A stretch of 6,306 bases of DNA from Candidatus Izemoplasma sp. (GTDB taxonomy: Bacteria > Bacillota_I > Bacilli_A > Izemoplasmatales > Izemoplasmataceae), in NCBI GenBank assembly GCA_021736285.1, contig JAIPGE010000086.1:1-6306 (forward strand), in the 5' to 3' direction. The position numbers and the translations under genes are program-made. The notes beneath the pieces were generated by a model that did no database searches, had not been told where the DNA came from, and was given only the letters and a program-made list of their open reading frames with translations. Below are positions 4,573 through 6,306 of this stretch, piece by piece (positions within the stretch are counted from its first letter, which is position 1; each line of letters begins with the position of its first letter).

Positions 4573-4808
4573 AAAATGTACGTGGACGCAGCTAAGTTTC
4601 AGGGATCCTCAACACCATCATCTTGATTATACTAAGTTTATTTATGCCGGTTAAACGCTAAATAAAGACGTTTAAATCATATTAACTTGTTTCATAAATA
4701 AGCAAAATAGGCATATTATACTTGCTTTAGATTGATGAAAAACACAGTCTAAATAAAATGAAAAGGATTCTGATTAGTAAATCCCAAGACTCGCTTTAGA
4801 ATATATAG
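4573..4808. other. Gene-free stretch between fic and the shared terminator
   Basis: About 236 bp with no credible coding frame on either strand. Visible items are a GC-richer patch at about 4579-4625 with no coding continuation, a weak hairpin TTAAACG (4651-4657) / CGTTTAA (4669-4675), and a 9-bp hairpin TTTAGATTG (4726-4734) / CAGTCTAAA (4745-4753) with one G-T pair and no T-tract. A minus-strand promoter-like pair lies at 4626-4654. If transcribed, this would be an unusually long fic 3' untranslated region. Confidence 0.5.
4626..4654 (-). promoter_or_regulatory. Possible promoter antisense to the end of fic
   Basis: On the minus strand TTAACC (4654-4649, 4 of 6) and a perfect TATAAT (4631-4626) are exactly 17 nt apart. 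A transcript would start near 4619 and run into the 3' end of fic. No gene follows on that strand, and in such AT-rich DNA this match may be chance. Confidence 0.25.
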
Positions 4809-4851
4809 AAAAACCAACACCGCTATCAAATAAACTAGCGTGTTGGTTTTT
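4809..4851. terminator. Bidirectional Rho-independent terminator between fic and pruA
   Basis: AAAAACCAACAC (4809-4820), bulged C4821, GCTA (4822-4825), then a 10-nt loop and TAGC (4836-4839) GTGTTGGTTTTT (4840-4851): a 16-bp stem with one bulge. The outer A5/T5 gives a U-tract on both strands. It lies 26 nt after the pruA stop on the minus strand, so it mainly serves pruA, and can also stop fic transcripts. Confidence 0.9.
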
Positions 4852-4877
4852 AATTATAAGGGTAAATTAAGAAAATA

Positions 4878-6306
4878 TTAAAGTTGTTCAGTTATAGATT
4901 TTGCCTGCATATGCAAGGTTAGGTAATCAGGTCCGCCCGCTTTAGAATCGGTACCACTCATGTTAAATCCGCCGAATGGTTGATAGCCAACAATCGCACC
5001 TGTACATTTTCTATTAAAGTATAAATTACCTACAAAGAAGTCATCACGTGCTTGCTCAAGATGTTCTCTTGATTTTGAAATAACTGCACCTGTTAATCCA
5101 TATTCGGTATTGTTAGCGACAGTTAATGCTTCATCAAAGTCACTCACTTTTGTAAAGCTTACCACAGGACCAAATATTTCTTCTTGCATGACTCGTGCAT
5201 CAGGCTTGCAATCTGCAATAATTGTTGGTTCAACGAAATACCCATTTGAGTCATCCGCATTACCACCTATTGCTACAGTTGCTTCTTTTGCACCAATTTT
5301 TAAGTATTTTGAAATTTTATCAAATGCTTTTTGATTTGTTACTGGTCCAACAAACGTAGATTGATTTACGGGGTTACCAGTAATTAATGCCTTGGTTTTT
5401 TGCACCGATTTTTTCAGTAGTTCATCATAGATATCCTTATGTGCAATCACGCGACTACACGCTGAACATTTTTGTCCGGCGAAGCCAAAGGCACTTTTTA
5501 CGATTTCGGTACTCGCCAGTTCTAAATCGGCACTGTCATCTACAATAATCGCATCTTTTCCACCCATTTCGGCGATGACACGTTTCAACCATTTTTGGCC
5601 TTTTCTTACTTTAGCCGCTTCTTCATAAATTGTTATCCCAACTGCTTTTGATCCTGTGAATGAGACGAAGCGTGTTTTTGGATGAGACACCATGTATTGG
5701 CCAATCGCTGGCCCATCACCAGGGATGAAATTGACAACGCCTTTAGGCATGCCAGCTTCTTCTAAAATCTCCATTAATTTATAAGCGATAACTTGTGTTG
5801 TTTCGGCTGGTTTCAATAAGACTGTATTACCACTGACAATCGCTGCGCTTGTCATTCCAGTTAATATTGCCATGGGGAAATTCCATGGTGTAATTACAGC
5901 GCCAACACCAAGGGGAATGTACTGTAATTCATTCCGTTCTAAACGGTCTCTTGAAAGCACGCGTTCATCGGCTTTTGTCATCTCTAACATCAGTCTTCCG
6001 TAATATTCTAAGAAGTCAATTGCTTCAGCCGTATCGGCGTCAGCTTCAGGCCATGGTTTACCCGCTTCAATTGTCATTAAGGCACTGATTTCAAAGCGTC
6101 TTCTCCGCATAATAGCCGCACTTTTAAACAACACATCAGCGCGTACTTTTGGATCGGTTTTTTTCCATGTTTCAAATGCTTTTAAAGCACTTTCCATTGC
6201 CATCTCAGCTTCTTTTTCAGAGGCTTGTGAAATCAGTCCCACAATTTCTTTGTGGTCGGCTGGATTTAATGACTTATTTAAATCATCAGTAAATACTTTT
6301 TTTCCG
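4878..6306 (-). CDS. pruA: 1-pyrroline-5-carboxylate dehydrogenase (L-glutamate gamma-semialdehyde dehydrogenase), 5' end cut by window edge
   Basis: Cytosolic NAD-dependent aldehyde dehydrogenase that oxidises glutamate gamma-semialdehyde to glutamate, the last step of proline and arginine (ornithine) catabolism. The frame stays open to the right edge: 475 residues are visible, beginning GKKVFTDDLNKSLNPADHKE. The in-frame GTG at 6242 is not the start, because the conserved NPA..KE strand lies upstream of it. About 40 residues are missing relative to the usual 515. Motifs in order: EAGKPWPEADADTAEAIDF, NAD-binding TPWNFPMAI and LLKPAE, FTGSKAVG, catalytic Glu in AEMGGKDA (codon 5570-5568), nucleophile Cys in FAGQKCSACSR (codon 5468-5466), QEEIFGPVV, VGNLYFNRKCTGAIVGYQPFGG and GTDSKAGGPDYL. 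The last two are typical of the RocA/PruA group and set it apart from generic aldehyde dehydrogenases. In Bacillus the gene is also called rocA. Promoter is outside the window. Confidence 0.96.
   Translation of the reverse strand, partial: GKKVFTDDLNKSLNPADHKEIVGLISQASEKEAEMAMESALKAFETWKKTDPKVRADVLFKSAAIMRRRRFEISALMTIEAGKPWPEADADTAEAIDFLEYYGRLMLEMTKADERVLSRDRLERNELQYIPLGVGAVITPWNFPMAILTGMTSAAIVSGNTVLLKPAETTQVIAYKLMEILEEAGMPKGVVNFIPGDGPAIGQYMVSHPKTRFVSFTGSKAVGITIYEEAAKVRKGQKWLKRVIAEMGGKDAIIVDDSADLELASTEIVKSAFGFAGQKCSACSRVIAHKDIYDELLKKSVQKTKALITGNPVNQSTFVGPVTNQKAFDKISKYLKIGAKEATVAIGGNADDSNGYFVEPTIIADCKPDARVMQEEIFGPVVSFTKVSDFDEALTVANNTEYGLTGAVISKSREHLEQARDDFFVGNLYFNRKCTGAIVGYQPFGGFNMSGTDSKAGGPDYLTLHMQAKSITEQL

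Noticed and set aside
2989..4573. Genomic island integrated at the tRNA-Leu 3' end
   Set aside because: No copy of the tRNA 3' end (GACCGCACCA or longer) was found downstream and no integrase gene is present, so an att-flanked island is not supported within the window.
4576..4629. Short plus-strand peptide frame (16 codons) directly after fic
   Set aside because: No ribosome-binding site, very short and no recognisable family; insufficient to call a gene.
5110..5334. Plus-strand 74-codon frame opposite pruA
   Set aside because: Antisense shadow of a strongly conserved enzyme gene.
6240..6242. GTG as the pruA start
   Set aside because: The conserved reading frame continues upstream through the NPA..KE strand to the window edge, so the true start is outside.

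Overview
AT-rich window from a low-GC Gram-positive (Bacillota-type) bacterium. Evidence: strong AGGAGG-type Shine-Dalgarno sequences, TATAAT promoters, U-tract terminators, a CcpA-type cre site, an Spx regulator, and PepF, GAPDH and PruA/RocA proteins that read as Bacillota versions. TGG encodes Trp and TGA is not read through, so standard bacterial code is used. Genus cannot be fixed from the sequence; early-branching Bacillota (Erysipelotrichia, Haloplasma, Izemoplasma-like) are a guess.

Layout, left to right. (1) 1-1107, minus strand: N-terminal 369 residues of an oligoendopeptidase F, cut by the window edge before its zinc site. (2) 1108-1274: divergent control region with two extended -10 promoters and a perfect cre site between them. 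(3) 1275-1739, plus: spx, with an unusual Cys-rich C-terminal extension and its own terminator. (4) 1875-2888, plus: glycolytic gap with its own promoter and terminator. (5) 2989-3073, plus: tRNA-Leu(GAG) with encoded CCA and its own terminator. (6) about 3130-3600: some 470 bp without an intact gene, holding decayed-looking coding traces (a membrane segment resembling the end of an FtsX-like ABC permease, and a short hydrophilic C-terminal tail), a perfect 19-bp palindrome, a long imperfect inverted repeat and a terminator. (7) 3652-4572, plus: a Fic-domain protein (class II AMPylase) with an N-terminal helix-turn-helix, driven by a near-consensus promoter whose spacer is filled by a perfect palindrome. 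(8) 4573-4808: gene-free stretch, then a bidirectional terminator. (9) 4878-6306, minus: 1-pyrroline-5-carboxylate dehydrogenase, cut by the right edge.

The left half and the right end are housekeeping or metabolic genes, mostly single-gene transcription units (peptide breakdown, thiol-stress control, glycolysis, translation, proline/arginine catabolism). The accessory part is the interval between the tRNA gene and pruA. Its one intact gene is fic, and the promoter palindrome plus HTH domain suggest a self-contained, self-repressing AMPylase unit. No CRISPR array, intact insertion sequence or phage gene was seen.
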